This document shows, in pieces, positions 50,814-58,566 of a stretch of DNA of 64,000 bases. Source of the DNA: Pseudomonadota bacterium (GTDB lineage Bacteria > Pseudomonadota > Gammaproteobacteria > Steroidobacterales > Steroidobacteraceae); the NCBI GenBank assembly GCA_018241445.1, contig JAFEDT010000016.1:62001-126000 (forward strand), read 5' to 3'. Under the pieces are notes generated by a model. It was given only the letters and a program-made list of their open reading frames with translations, was not told where the DNA came from and did no database searches. The translations under genes were made by a program, and so were the position numbers. Within the stretch, counting starts at the first letter, position 1; each line of letters begins with the position of its first letter.

Positions 50814-51301
50814 GCCACGCAGCCTTCCCCGACGCCGCGGCGCTGGCGCAGTTCGTTTGCCACGAGGCGCGGCTCATTGACGAGAAACGCTTCGACGAGT
50901 GGTACGAGCTGTTCAGCGACGATGGTTGCTACTGGATTCCACTCACGCGCGGCCAGCCGCCGCAGGAAACCTTCACCTCCATCTCCCGTGAAGACAAGCT
51001 GCTGCTGAAAGTGCGCATCGAGCGCCTGCGCCATCCGCACGCCTACTCGCAGCAGCAGCCGAGCTTCTGCCAGCACGTCCTGCAACAACCGTTGGTGGAG
51101 TCGATCGATGCGCAGCACAACCTGTGTGTGCTGCGCACACCGTACCTGTACGTCGAGACCCAGCTCGACACCCAGATCGTGCTGTCCGGCGTCGCCTGGC
51201 ACCATCTGCGCATGCAGGGCGACGCCCTGCGCATCGTGCTGAAAAAAGTGGAGCTGCTGAACTGCGACGCCGCACTGCCGGCCATCCAGCTCTTCCCCTG
51301 A
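50810..51301 (+). CDS. Ring-hydroxylating dioxygenase, beta subunit
   Basis: A 163-residue small subunit with the NTF2-like fold, matching the beta subunits of benzoate/biphenyl-type dioxygenases: CHEARLIDEKRFDEWYELFSDDGCYWIPLTRG, ERLRHPHAYSQQQPS, and a C-terminal DALRIVLKKVELLNCDAALPAIQLFP. It gives the alpha3-beta3 hexamer its stability. It overlaps the alpha-subunit gene by 4 bases and closes the operon; the next gene has its own promoter-like region. Confidence 0.9.
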   Translation: MSHAAFPDAAALAQFVCHEARLIDEKRFDEWYELFSDDGCYWIPLTRGQPPQETFTSISREDKLLLKVRIERLRHPHAYSQQQPSFCQHVLQQPLVESIDAQHNLCVLRTPYLYVETQLDTQIVLSGVAWHHLRMQGDALRIVLKKVELLNCDAALPAIQLFP

Positions 51302-51392
51302 CAACGGCGAGGTGCACCTGCCGAGCCTTGGGCCCAGCCAGTTTGCCAGGGTCGCGTGAGTCCGCCAGGACCGCGCATGCAGGGGTCCGGCG

Positions 51393-51408
51393 CAGTATCG
51401 TTATACTG
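51393..51408 (+). promoter_or_regulatory. Dyad CAGTAT-N4-ATACTG containing a -10 element
   Basis: CAGTAT (51393-51398) and ATACTG (51403-51408) flank CGTT. TATACT (51402-51407) inside it is a good -10 for the DUF1259 gene that starts at 51456; no clear -35 is seen 17 bases upstream, so an activator or repressor bound to the dyad is possible. It lies in the gap that separates the dioxygenase operon from the next one. Confidence 0.45.
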
Positions 51409-51455
51409 GGCTTGCCTCCTGGCCCGTAGTGCCCTTCGCATCCCGGGGTGTTCTC

Positions 51456-52379
51456 ATGAGTCGACTGGCGATTCGTATCCCAGCCCTGACCGCCGTTGCC
51501 ATCGCAGGACTCGCGCACGCCGCAGGGCCCGACTGGACTGCCGTGGATCAGGCCGTCGGCAGGAAAGGCGCCGACCAGCCCGGCGGCGTGCACAAGTATT
51601 CCTTCCCCCGATCGGACCTCAGGGTCACGGTCGACGGCGTCGCGATCAGGCCGGCGCTGGCGCTGGGCGGTTGGGTGGCGTTTGCCCCCGCCGGGTCCGG
51701 CGCGATGCTCATGGGCGATCTGGTCCTCACTGACCGGGAGTTGAGTCCCGTGATGGCGCGCCTGGTCGCAGACGGTGTGCAGATCACCGCTATCCACAAT
51801 CACCTGATCCGCACCTCCATGCCGGTGTTCTACCTGCACGTCGGCGCACACGGTGACCCGGTAAAGCTTGCGCAGACGCTGCGCGCGGCACTCGCCCTGA
51901 GCGGCACGCCCCTGGCCCCAACACCGGCCACACCGACACCGGCCGCAGTCACACCAACACCGGTCTCGCCACCCGCGGCGCTCGACCTGGATACCGCGGC
52001 CCTGGACAGGATCATGGGAGTACAGGGCAAGGCGAACGGCGGGGTGTACCAGTTCGGCATCCTGCGCGTGGAGGCGATCTCCGAGGGCGGCATGGACATC
52101 CCGCCGTCCATGGGCACCGCGATATCCATGAACTTCCAGCCCACCGGTGGCGGCAGGGCCGCCATCAGCGGGGATTTCGTGCTCCTGGGGAGCGAAGTCA
52201 ACCCGGTGTTGAAGACACTGCGGCAGCACGGCATCGAAGTCACGGCCCTGCACAGCCACATGATCGACGACTCGCCGCACCTGTTCTTCATGCACTTCTG
52301 GGCACATGACGATGCGCTGCGGCTCGCGCACGGCCTGCGCGCCGCTCTCGACCTGGCAAACGTCAGACACGGATCGTGA
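51456..52379 (+). CDS. Exported protein with two DUF1259 repeats
   Basis: A 307-residue exported protein made of two DUF1259 (LppY/LpqO) domains. The repeated core is ITAIHNHLIRTSMPVFYLHVGAHGD in the first and VTALHSHMIDDSPHLFFMHFWAHDD in the second, each with several His residues that could bind metal. A Thr-Pro-Ala-rich linker (about 150-175) joins them. The ATG at 51456 follows CGGGGTG. The family has no established function. It is followed directly by chrA, with no gap, and so is probably in one operon with it. Confidence 0.85.
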   Translation: MSRLAIRIPALTAVAIAGLAHAAGPDWTAVDQAVGRKGADQPGGVHKYSFPRSDLRVTVDGVAIRPALALGGWVAFAPAGSGAMLMGDLVLTDRELSPVMARLVADGVQITAIHNHLIRTSMPVFYLHVGAHGDPVKLAQTLRAALALSGTPLAPTPATPTPAAVTPTPVSPPAALDLDTAALDRIMGVQGKANGGVYQFGILRVEAISEGGMDIPPSMGTAISMNFQPTGGGRAAISGDFVLLGSEVNPVLKTLRQHGIEVTALHSHMIDDSPHLFFMHFWAHDDALRLAHGLRAALDLANVRHGS

Positions 52380-53663
52380 ATGGGGCCGATGCGCCCCGCC
52401 GACCCAGCGACCGCGCCGCGCGGGCGGGTGCGAGAACTGGTGCGCTACTTCCTGCGGCTGGGGCTGCTGGGATTCGGAGGTCCGGTCGCGCTCGTCGGGC
52501 AGATGGAGCGTGAGCTGGTCGCCGGGCGAGGCTGGCTCACCCGCGAGCAGATGCGTGAAGTCATCGCCGTCTGCCAGTCGCTGCCCGGTCCGCTCGCCAT
52601 CCAGGTCGGCATCTTCATCTCCTACCTGCGCGGCGGGCAACGCGGCGCCTGGGCCGGCGGCTGGGCCTTCATTCTGCCCAACTTCATCATCGTCGCGGCC
52701 CTGGGCGCGCTCTACGTGCATTTCGGCGGACTGCAATTCATCACCGCGGTCTTCTACGGCGTCAGTCCCGCCGTCATCGCGCTCATCCTGCACTCCTGCT
52801 ATCGCCTGGCAAAGCTCGGCATGGAAGACTGGCTGCAATGGACGCTCGCAGCCGCCTGTCTCGCCGTCACCGTCGTGCTGCAGGCGGAAGTGGCGCTGCT
52901 CTTCATCGGCGCCGGCATCGTCGGGATCCTGTACTACGGGACAGCGCTGCGGGGTCGCGGGGGCTCGGCGCATTCGGCGGCGATGCCGCTGCTCGCGGGT
53001 GCGTGGGGCGAACCAAACAACACCGCGACTCCCATCGCCGCGACTCCCACCGCCATCGCAATTCCAGTTGCCGGCGCAACTCCGATTGCCAGCGCTACTC
53101 CCATCGCCACCGGCACGACGCTCGCAAAGCTGCTGCTCTTTTTTCTCAAGGCGGGCGCGCTCACCTTCGGCAGCGGCCTGGTCATCGTGCCCTTTCTGCA
53201 GCAGGGCGTGGTGCGCGAATACGGCTGGCTCAACGAACATGACTTCCTGGTGGCCGTGGCGGTCGGGATGGTCAGCCCCGGGCCGGTGGTCATCACCGCC
53301 ACCTTCGTCGGATACCTGGTGGCGGGACTGGCCGGTGCGGTTGCCGCAACCGTCGGCATCTTCCTGCCCTCATTCCTCCTCGTCCTCATCGCCGCGCCAA
53401 TCCTTGCCCGCCACCGCACCAATCCCAACGTGCAGGGCTTCATCAAGGGCGCCTATGCGGCCGCAATCGGCACGATTCTGGGGGCCTGCATCCTCCTGGG
53501 GCGCATCGCCATCGGTGATTGGTTCACCGTGATCGTCGGCAGCGTGGCGCTGGCGGTACTGTTCCGCTGGAAGGTGAGCAACCCGCTGCTGATGGCGGTA
53601 ACAGCCGTGGCCGGCCTCATCGCCTTCCCTCTGCTGCATCCCGCGTGGGTGATGGTGAAATGA
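52380..53663 (+). CDS. chrA: ChrA-type chromate transporter
   Basis: A 427-residue two-domain CHR transporter with about 10-12 helices. The first half has LRLGLLGFGGPVALVGQMERELV, GRGWLT and CQSLPGPLAIQVGIFISYLRGG. The second has FLKAGALTFGSGLVIVPFLQQGVV and VGMVSPGPVVITATFVGYLVAG, the duplicated CHR signature. Between them sits an Ala-Thr-Pro-Ile repeat linker (about 215-245). The family exports chromate and perhaps other oxyanions; a role in an organism without chromate stress is unclear. It begins one base after the previous stop and overlaps the next gene by 4 bases. Confidence 0.88.
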   Translation: MGPMRPADPATAPRGRVRELVRYFLRLGLLGFGGPVALVGQMERELVAGRGWLTREQMREVIAVCQSLPGPLAIQVGIFISYLRGGQRGAWAGGWAFILPNFIIVAALGALYVHFGGLQFITAVFYGVSPAVIALILHSCYRLAKLGMEDWLQWTLAAACLAVTVVLQAEVALLFIGAGIVGILYYGTALRGRGGSAHSAAMPLLAGAWGEPNNTATPIAATPTAIAIPVAGATPIASATPIATGTTLAKLLLFFLKAGALTFGSGLVIVPFLQQGVVREYGWLNEHDFLVAVAVGMVSPGPVVITATFVGYLVAGLAGAVAATVGIFLPSFLLVLIAAPILARHRTNPNVQGFIKGAYAAAIGTILGACILLGRIAIGDWFTVIVGSVALAVLFRWKVSNPLLMAVTAVAGLIAFPLLHPAWVMVK

Positions 53664-54676
53664 TGGACTGCCGCTTGTTGCTCGCGCTGTGCATGCTGGC
53701 CGCAGCCCGGGCGGCCATTGCTGCACTAGTCACCGCCGCTACGCCGGCTCCCGCTGCAGCACCCCTGGAACTGGAGGCGCGGATACCCCTGGGCGATGTG
53801 CACGGCCGCATCGACCACATGGCGATGGACGTGGCGCGCCAGCGACTCTTCGTCGCGGAACTCGGCAACGATACCGTCGGGGTCGTCGACCTGGCGCAGC
53901 GCAGGACGCTGCGAACCATCGGCGGGCTCAGGGAGCCGCAGGGCATCGGCTACGCGGCCTCGACCGACACCCTGTACGTCGCCAACGCCGGGGACGGCAC
54001 GGTCCGGCTGTACCAGGGCGCCGATCTCAAGCCGGCGGGCCAGATCGCCCTCGGCGATGACGCCGACAATGTCCGCGTCGATGACCCAGCTCACCGGCTC
54101 TACGTGGGCTATGGCAGCGGCGCGATCGCCGTCATCGACACCGCGAGCAGGCAAAGTATCGCCGAAGTTCCACTCAGGGCGCATCCCGAGAGCTTCCAAC
54201 TCGAACCCGACAGCGGGCGTCTCTACATCAACATCCCGGATGCGCGCCAGATTGCCGTTGTTGACCGCGGCGAGGGCAAGCTGCTCACAACCTGGCCGAC
54301 GGCTGCTCTGCGCGCCAACTTCCCGATGGCGCTGGATCCCGTGCACCGCCAGGTCATTGTGATTTTCCGGCATCCCGCGACAGTCGGGGTATTCGATGCC
54401 AGGACCGGCAGGCTGCTGTCCTCAGCGGCGGCCTGCGGGGACGCGGATGACGCGTTTCTGGATGCCCGGCGTGACCGCCTCTATGTCAGCTGCGGCGAGG
54501 GGCTCATCGAGGTGTTCGCCCATCGGGGGGAGAAATTCGAAAGTATCGCGCGCATCACCACCTCGCCGGGCACCAGGACGTCCTTGTTCGCAGCATCGGC
54601 CGACCGGCTGTTCCTGGCAGTGCGCGCAGGCGGGGCAGGCGAGGCCGCCATCTGGGTGTATCGCCCGTCTCCCTGA
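53660..54676 (+). CDS. Exported YVTN/NHL-type beta-propeller protein
   Basis: A 338-residue exported protein (signal peptide about 1-22) with repeated beta-propeller blades: HGRIDHMAMDVARQRLFVAELGNDTVGVVDLAQR, PQGIGYAASTDTLYVANAGDGTVRLYQG, NVRVDDPAHRLYVGYGSGAIAVID, and similar. Such proteins bind partners or ligands in the periplasm and have no catalytic site visible. The start overlaps the chrA stop; a second ATG follows immediately. It is the last gene of the DUF1259-chrA-propeller unit. Confidence 0.82.
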   Translation: MMDCRLLLALCMLAAARAAIAALVTAATPAPAAAPLELEARIPLGDVHGRIDHMAMDVARQRLFVAELGNDTVGVVDLAQRRTLRTIGGLREPQGIGYAASTDTLYVANAGDGTVRLYQGADLKPAGQIALGDDADNVRVDDPAHRLYVGYGSGAIAVIDTASRQSIAEVPLRAHPESFQLEPDSGRLYINIPDARQIAVVDRGEGKLLTTWPTAALRANFPMALDPVHRQVIVIFRHPATVGVFDARTGRLLSSAAACGDADDAFLDARRDRLYVSCGEGLIEVFAHRGEKFESIARITTSPGTRTSLFAASADRLFLAVRAGGAGEAAIWVYRPSP

Positions 54677-54814
54677 ATCCGGCACAGGACCGACCGCAGT
54701 AACTCCCGGCTGCGCTCAACCGCCCGAATCCGTCACTGCGTGCCGCCCGATCCCGCGGCGCCGGAATGTCCATATGAAAACCCGGCATGAGAGCCGGCCT
54801 CCAGCCGTGCGTTT

Positions 54815-54843
54815 TTGGGGCAGAATACGGCTGTCGTTATAAT
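54815..54843 (+). promoter_or_regulatory. Sigma-70 promoter of the TonB receptor operon
   Basis: TTGGGG (54815-54820) and a perfect TATAAT (54838-54843) are separated by exactly 17 bases. Transcription would start near 54850, leaving a leader of about 27 bases before the ATG at 54877, with GGGTGGA (54864-54870) as ribosome site. This supports 54877 over the two upstream in-frame starts. Confidence 0.7.
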
Positions 54844-54876
54844 CTTCGTATGACTGTCAGGCAGGGTGGAACCATC

Positions 54877-57195
54877 ATGATTCTCTCTCCCAGGCCCTCA
54901 TTCCTCATCGCCGCGGCGCTCGCCCTGTGCCTCGCCCCGGCCGTGCAGGCCGCCAGCGACGAAAGCTCCGGCCAGCTGCAGGAGATCATCGTCACCGCGC
55001 AGAAGCGCGAGCAGAGCGCCCAGGACGTCGGCATCTCCCTGTCCGCGCTCTCCGGCAGCGAGCTGCGCCAGCTCGGCGCTTCCGCCGCCACCGACATCAC
55101 CCGCACCATGCCGGCGGTCGTCCTGACTCAGCCCAACGGTCCCTCGTCCTTCAGCCTCTCCATCCGCGGCGTGACGCAGAACGACTTCGCCGACCACCAG
55201 GAGAGCCCGGCGGCGGTGTACGTCGATGACGTCTACGTCAGCCAGATGGCGGGCCTGGCCTTCCAGATGTTCGACATCGACCGCGTCGAGGTGCTGCGCG
55301 GACCCCAGGGCACCCTGTTCGGCCGCAACGCCACCGGCGGCCTGGCGCAGTTCGTGTCGCGCCGGCCGACCGAAGACCTCAACGGCTATGCCGACGTGAC
55401 CTTCGGCGAACATAACCTGACGCGCATCGAGGGCGCAGTGGGCGGGGGCCTGTTCGACGGCGTCAGCGGCCGCATCGCCTTCGAGAGCAACCACTACGAT
55501 CCCCTGGTGAAGAACCTCACTGGCGGGCCGGGGCTGGAGAACGGCAACGACTGGGCGCTGCGCGGCCAGTTGCTGTTCAAGTTCAACAGCTCGGCCAGGC
55601 TGCTGCTGATCGGGCGCGCCGGACAGGAGGATGTGCGTGCGGGCGCCTGGGAGAGCACGGTGTCGCGGCCCGACCCCAACGTGCCCGGTTCCTCCATCTT
55701 CCTGCCGGTCAACGAGAACTTCTGGAATACCTGCCCCGGGTGCGACGCGCTCGGCTATCGCTCCTCGGGTCCGTTCGCGGTCAAGGACAACTTCAGCGGC
55801 TTCGCACGCCTGCGCACCCGCGGGCTCACCGGCGAGTACACCCAGGACCTGGGTTTCGCGCAGCTCACCGCCATCGCCGACTACCAGAAGCTGACCAAGA
55901 ACTACGCCGAGGATTCCGACACCGACCCGGTGCTGTACTTCCAGTTCTTCAACGGCAGCAACGTCAGCCAGAGCTCCGGTGAGGTGCGCCTGAACGGCGA
56001 CCACGGCGGCCTGCACTGGGTCGGCGGCCTGTATGCCCTGCGCATAGACGGCGACTATTACGAAGGCTGGAACGGGCCGTTTTTCTGGTCGAGCACCGCG
56101 TATCCCGGCGGCTGGCCCTTCGGCAACGGCCCGGCGGCGGACGGCAGCTACCCGCAGACTCAGGAACCCTACAGCCTGCTGACCAGATCGGGCGCCGCCT
56201 TCGCGCAGGTGGAGGACCGGCTGACCGACCTGATCGGCGTCACGCTCGGCGCGCGCTACACCATCGACAAGAAGGACTACACCTACCAGTGGTACCCGCA
56301 GATCGTCACCCCGCAGGACCCGGCGCAGTCGGCGATCCCGCAGCAGCCGGTGCCCGGAACCACGCCGTTCACTTCCTACACCGGCAGCATTGATAACCAC
56401 CTGTGGAGCGGCAAGGCGCAGCTCGACTTCCACCTCAGCCGCGACCTGCTCGCCTATGTCAGCTACAACCGCGGGGTGAAGGGCGGCGGCTTCAACGCGC
56501 CGCTGTTCCCCACCACGGTGCCGGACGTCGCCGCGCTGCGCATCAAGCCCGAGGTGCTCACCTCCTACGAGGGCGGTTTCAAGTCGATGTTCTGGGAGCG
56601 GCGCGCGCGCCTCAACGGCGCCGTCTACTACTACGACTACCATGACTACCAGGCCCTCACCTTCGCCCCCATCGCCGGCGCCGCCTCACCGACGCAGCTG
56701 ATACGCAATGCCAACGCCCGCAACGTCGGTGGCGAGCTGGAATTCGAGGTCACGCCGATCGAGGCCCTGCGCCTCGGCGTGGGCATCGCCTACGTCGACG
56801 CCGTCGTCCGCAACATCGATGCGCGCGGCATCGGCGTTCCGGGCGACTTCACCCCGGGCAACGCGCCGCGCTGGAGCGGCAACGCCATGGCCCGCTACAC
56901 CTGGCCGCTCGGCACCGGCCACCTGGCCGCGCAGATCGACGGCAACTACCTGTCGAAGTTCTGGTTCAACATTGCCGACACGCCAACGGTGGAGCAGGGC
57001 GGCTACGGCCTCGGCAACCTGCGGCTGATCTACACCAGCGCCGGCGACAAGTTCGAGATCGGCGCCTCGCTGGAGAACGTCGCCGACAAGCACTACGCCG
57101 TCATGGCCTTCGACAACACCGGCGTCAACGGCGTCATCCAGACTTACCCGGGCAACCCGCGCTGGACCAAGGTGCACATCGCCTATCACTTCTAG
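54877..57195 (+). CDS. TonB-dependent outer-membrane receptor
   Basis: A 772-residue TonB receptor with a signal peptide (about 1-25), TonB-plug start EIIVTAQKREQSAQDVGISLSALSG, plug motif RVEVLRGPQGTLFGRNATGGLAQFVSRRP and a barrel ending in HIAYHF with terminal Phe. It is of the catabolic (Fe-independent) kind common in sphingomonad and Steroidobacter genomes, unlike siderophore receptors with known ligands. Its own sigma-70 promoter and its position before a KynB-like cyclase and a CMD protein suggest that it imports an aromatic or hydrophobic substrate. Confidence 0.92.
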   Translation: MILSPRPSFLIAAALALCLAPAVQAASDESSGQLQEIIVTAQKREQSAQDVGISLSALSGSELRQLGASAATDITRTMPAVVLTQPNGPSSFSLSIRGVTQNDFADHQESPAAVYVDDVYVSQMAGLAFQMFDIDRVEVLRGPQGTLFGRNATGGLAQFVSRRPTEDLNGYADVTFGEHNLTRIEGAVGGGLFDGVSGRIAFESNHYDPLVKNLTGGPGLENGNDWALRGQLLFKFNSSARLLLIGRAGQEDVRAGAWESTVSRPDPNVPGSSIFLPVNENFWNTCPGCDALGYRSSGPFAVKDNFSGFARLRTRGLTGEYTQDLGFAQLTAIADYQKLTKNYAEDSDTDPVLYFQFFNGSNVSQSSGEVRLNGDHGGLHWVGGLYALRIDGDYYEGWNGPFFWSSTAYPGGWPFGNGPAADGSYPQTQEPYSLLTRSGAAFAQVEDRLTDLIGVTLGARYTIDKKDYTYQWYPQIVTPQDPAQSAIPQQPVPGTTPFTSYTGSIDNHLWSGKAQLDFHLSRDLLAYVSYNRGVKGGGFNAPLFPTTVPDVAALRIKPEVLTSYEGGFKSMFWERRARLNGAVYYYDYHDYQALTFAPIAGAASPTQLIRNANARNVGGELEFEVTPIEALRLGVGIAYVDAVVRNIDARGIGVPGDFTPGNAPRWSGNAMARYTWPLGTGHLAAQIDGNYLSKFWFNIADTPTVEQGGYGLGNLRLIYTSAGDKFEIGASLENVADKHYAVMAFDNTGVNGVIQTYPGNPRWTKVHIAYHF

Positions 57196-57213
57196 CCCGC
57201 GCAGGCTCGCGGG
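57196..57213 (+). terminator. GC stem-loop after the TonB receptor gene
   Basis: CCCGCG (57196-57201) and CGCGGG (57208-57213) form a perfect 6-bp stem with a 6-base loop directly after the stop codon. No T-run follows, so it may only attenuate transcription into the cyclase gene, 56 bases further on. Confidence 0.4.
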
Positions 57214-57269
57214 TGTCCGATCGCCCGCACGCCGTATCGTGAATCTTCCGGACCAGGAGGGACTTGATC

Positions 57270-58154
57270 ATGCGACCTGCTTCGACCGCGCTGACGGCCG
57301 CCGCCGTCACGACCGTCCTCGCGCTCCTGCCGGGCGCGGCCGGCGCACGCCCCGCCCCATCAGCCGCCGCACCGCCCGCTGTCGCCACGCGTGCTGCCGC
57401 ACCGCTTGCCGCCCCGTCCGCCCTGACGCTGACGCAGATCTACCACGCCCTGGAGCAGCACCGCTTCGTGGACCTGACCCATCCCTTCGGCCCGGGTATT
57501 CCACACTGGAAGGGCTTCGGCGACATGAAGGTGCGCACGCTCTACACCATCGACAAGGCCGGATTCCATGTCGATGAGCTGTGTCACGTCGGGCAGTGGG
57601 GCACCCACGTCGATCCGCCGGCGCACTTCCACGACGGCCTGCTGACCGTCGACCGCATCGATCCCAGGGACATGATCCTGCCGCTGGTGGTGCTGGACGT
57701 GCACGCCCGGGTCGCCGCCAATCCCGACTACGTCGTCACGCTGGGCGACGTGCAGGCCTGGGAGCAGCGCCACGGCCGCATCCCGGCGCATTCCTTCGTT
57801 GCCCTGCGCACCGACTGGTCCAAGCGCTGGCCCAATGACGCCGCCATGCAGAACGTGGACAAGAAGGGCATCGCGCACTATCCGGGCTGGAGCAAGGATG
57901 TCCTGAAGCTGCTGTACGACCAGCGCCACATCGCCGCCTCGGGCCACGAGACCACCGACACCGATCCGGGTCTTGCGACCAGCCACGACGACTACTCGCT
58001 GGAGTCCTGGGTGCTGGGGCAGAACAAGTACCAGATTGAGCTCATGGCCAACCTCGACCAGGTGCCCGAGGCGGGCGCACTGGTATTCGTTTCCTTCCCC
58101 AAGCTGGAGAAAGGCACCGGGTTCCCGGCGCGCGTGATCGCGGTGCTGCCGTGA
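57270..58154 (+). CDS. Exported cyclase-family (KynB-like) metal hydrolase
   Basis: A 294-residue protein with a signal peptide (about 1-26) and an Ala/Pro linker. Then comes a cyclase-family domain (Pfam Cyclase, as in kynurenine formamidase KynB) with the metal motif HVGQWGTHVDPPAHFHDG, plus LPLVVLDVHA, IPAHSFVALRTDWSKRW and ASGHETTDTDPG. GGAGGG sits 8 bases before the ATG at 57270. Members hydrolyse N-formylkynurenine, isatin or related cyclic amides. Secretion of such an enzyme is uncommon. It overlaps the next gene by 4 bases. Confidence 0.85.
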   Translation: MRPASTALTAAAVTTVLALLPGAAGARPAPSAAAPPAVATRAAAPLAAPSALTLTQIYHALEQHRFVDLTHPFGPGIPHWKGFGDMKVRTLYTIDKAGFHVDELCHVGQWGTHVDPPAHFHDGLLTVDRIDPRDMILPLVVLDVHARVAANPDYVVTLGDVQAWEQRHGRIPAHSFVALRTDWSKRWPNDAAMQNVDKKGIAHYPGWSKDVLKLLYDQRHIAASGHETTDTDPGLATSHDDYSLESWVLGQNKYQIELMANLDQVPEAGALVFVSFPKLEKGTGFPARVIAVLP

Positions 58155-58540
58155 GCCTGGCGCCGATCGAATACGCCGCGGCCTCGCCGCGCGTACGCGC
58201 CGTGTACGACGACATCATGGCCACCCGCAAGGTCGACTGGGTCAACAACTTCTGGAAGGTGCTGGCGCACGACCCACCCACCCTGGAGCGGCTGTGGGCC
58301 AACCTGCGGCAGGTGATGGGTCCCGGCGCCCTCGATCCGCTGACCAAGGAGCTGGTCTACATTGCCGTCAGTGTCACCAACAATTGCCGCTACTGCATCG
58401 CCTCCCACGGCGCCAGTGCGCGCGCCAAGGGCATGACGGAGGCACAGTTCGCCGAGCTGCTCGCCGTCACCGGCCTGGCCAACGAAACCAACCGCCTGGC
58501 CGTGGGCTACGACGTTCCCGTGGACGAGCGCTTCCGCTGA
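58151..58540 (+). CDS. AhpD/CMD-family alkylhydroperoxidase-like protein
   Basis: A 129-residue CMD-family protein with the AhpD-type redox site NCRYCIASHG near residue 80 (Cys-x-x-Cys plus His), KELVYIAVSVTNN before it. It is a probable thiol peroxidase or electron carrier. The GTG start overlaps the cyclase stop (GTGA). It is the last gene of the TonB-receptor operon and converges on cusA with a 26-base gap. Confidence 0.85.
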   Translation: MSLAPIEYAAASPRVRAVYDDIMATRKVDWVNNFWKVLAHDPPTLERLWANLRQVMGPGALDPLTKELVYIAVSVTNNCRYCIASHGASARAKGMTEAQFAELLAVTGLANETNRLAVGYDVPVDERFR

Positions 58541-58566
58541 TTCCAGGCCTCCGGCCGCGGCGCCGG

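Noticed and set aside
50973..53240. 755-codon minus-strand open frame
   Set aside because: It crosses four real plus-strand genes (dioxygenase beta, DUF1259, chrA and the preceding gap); a shadow frame.
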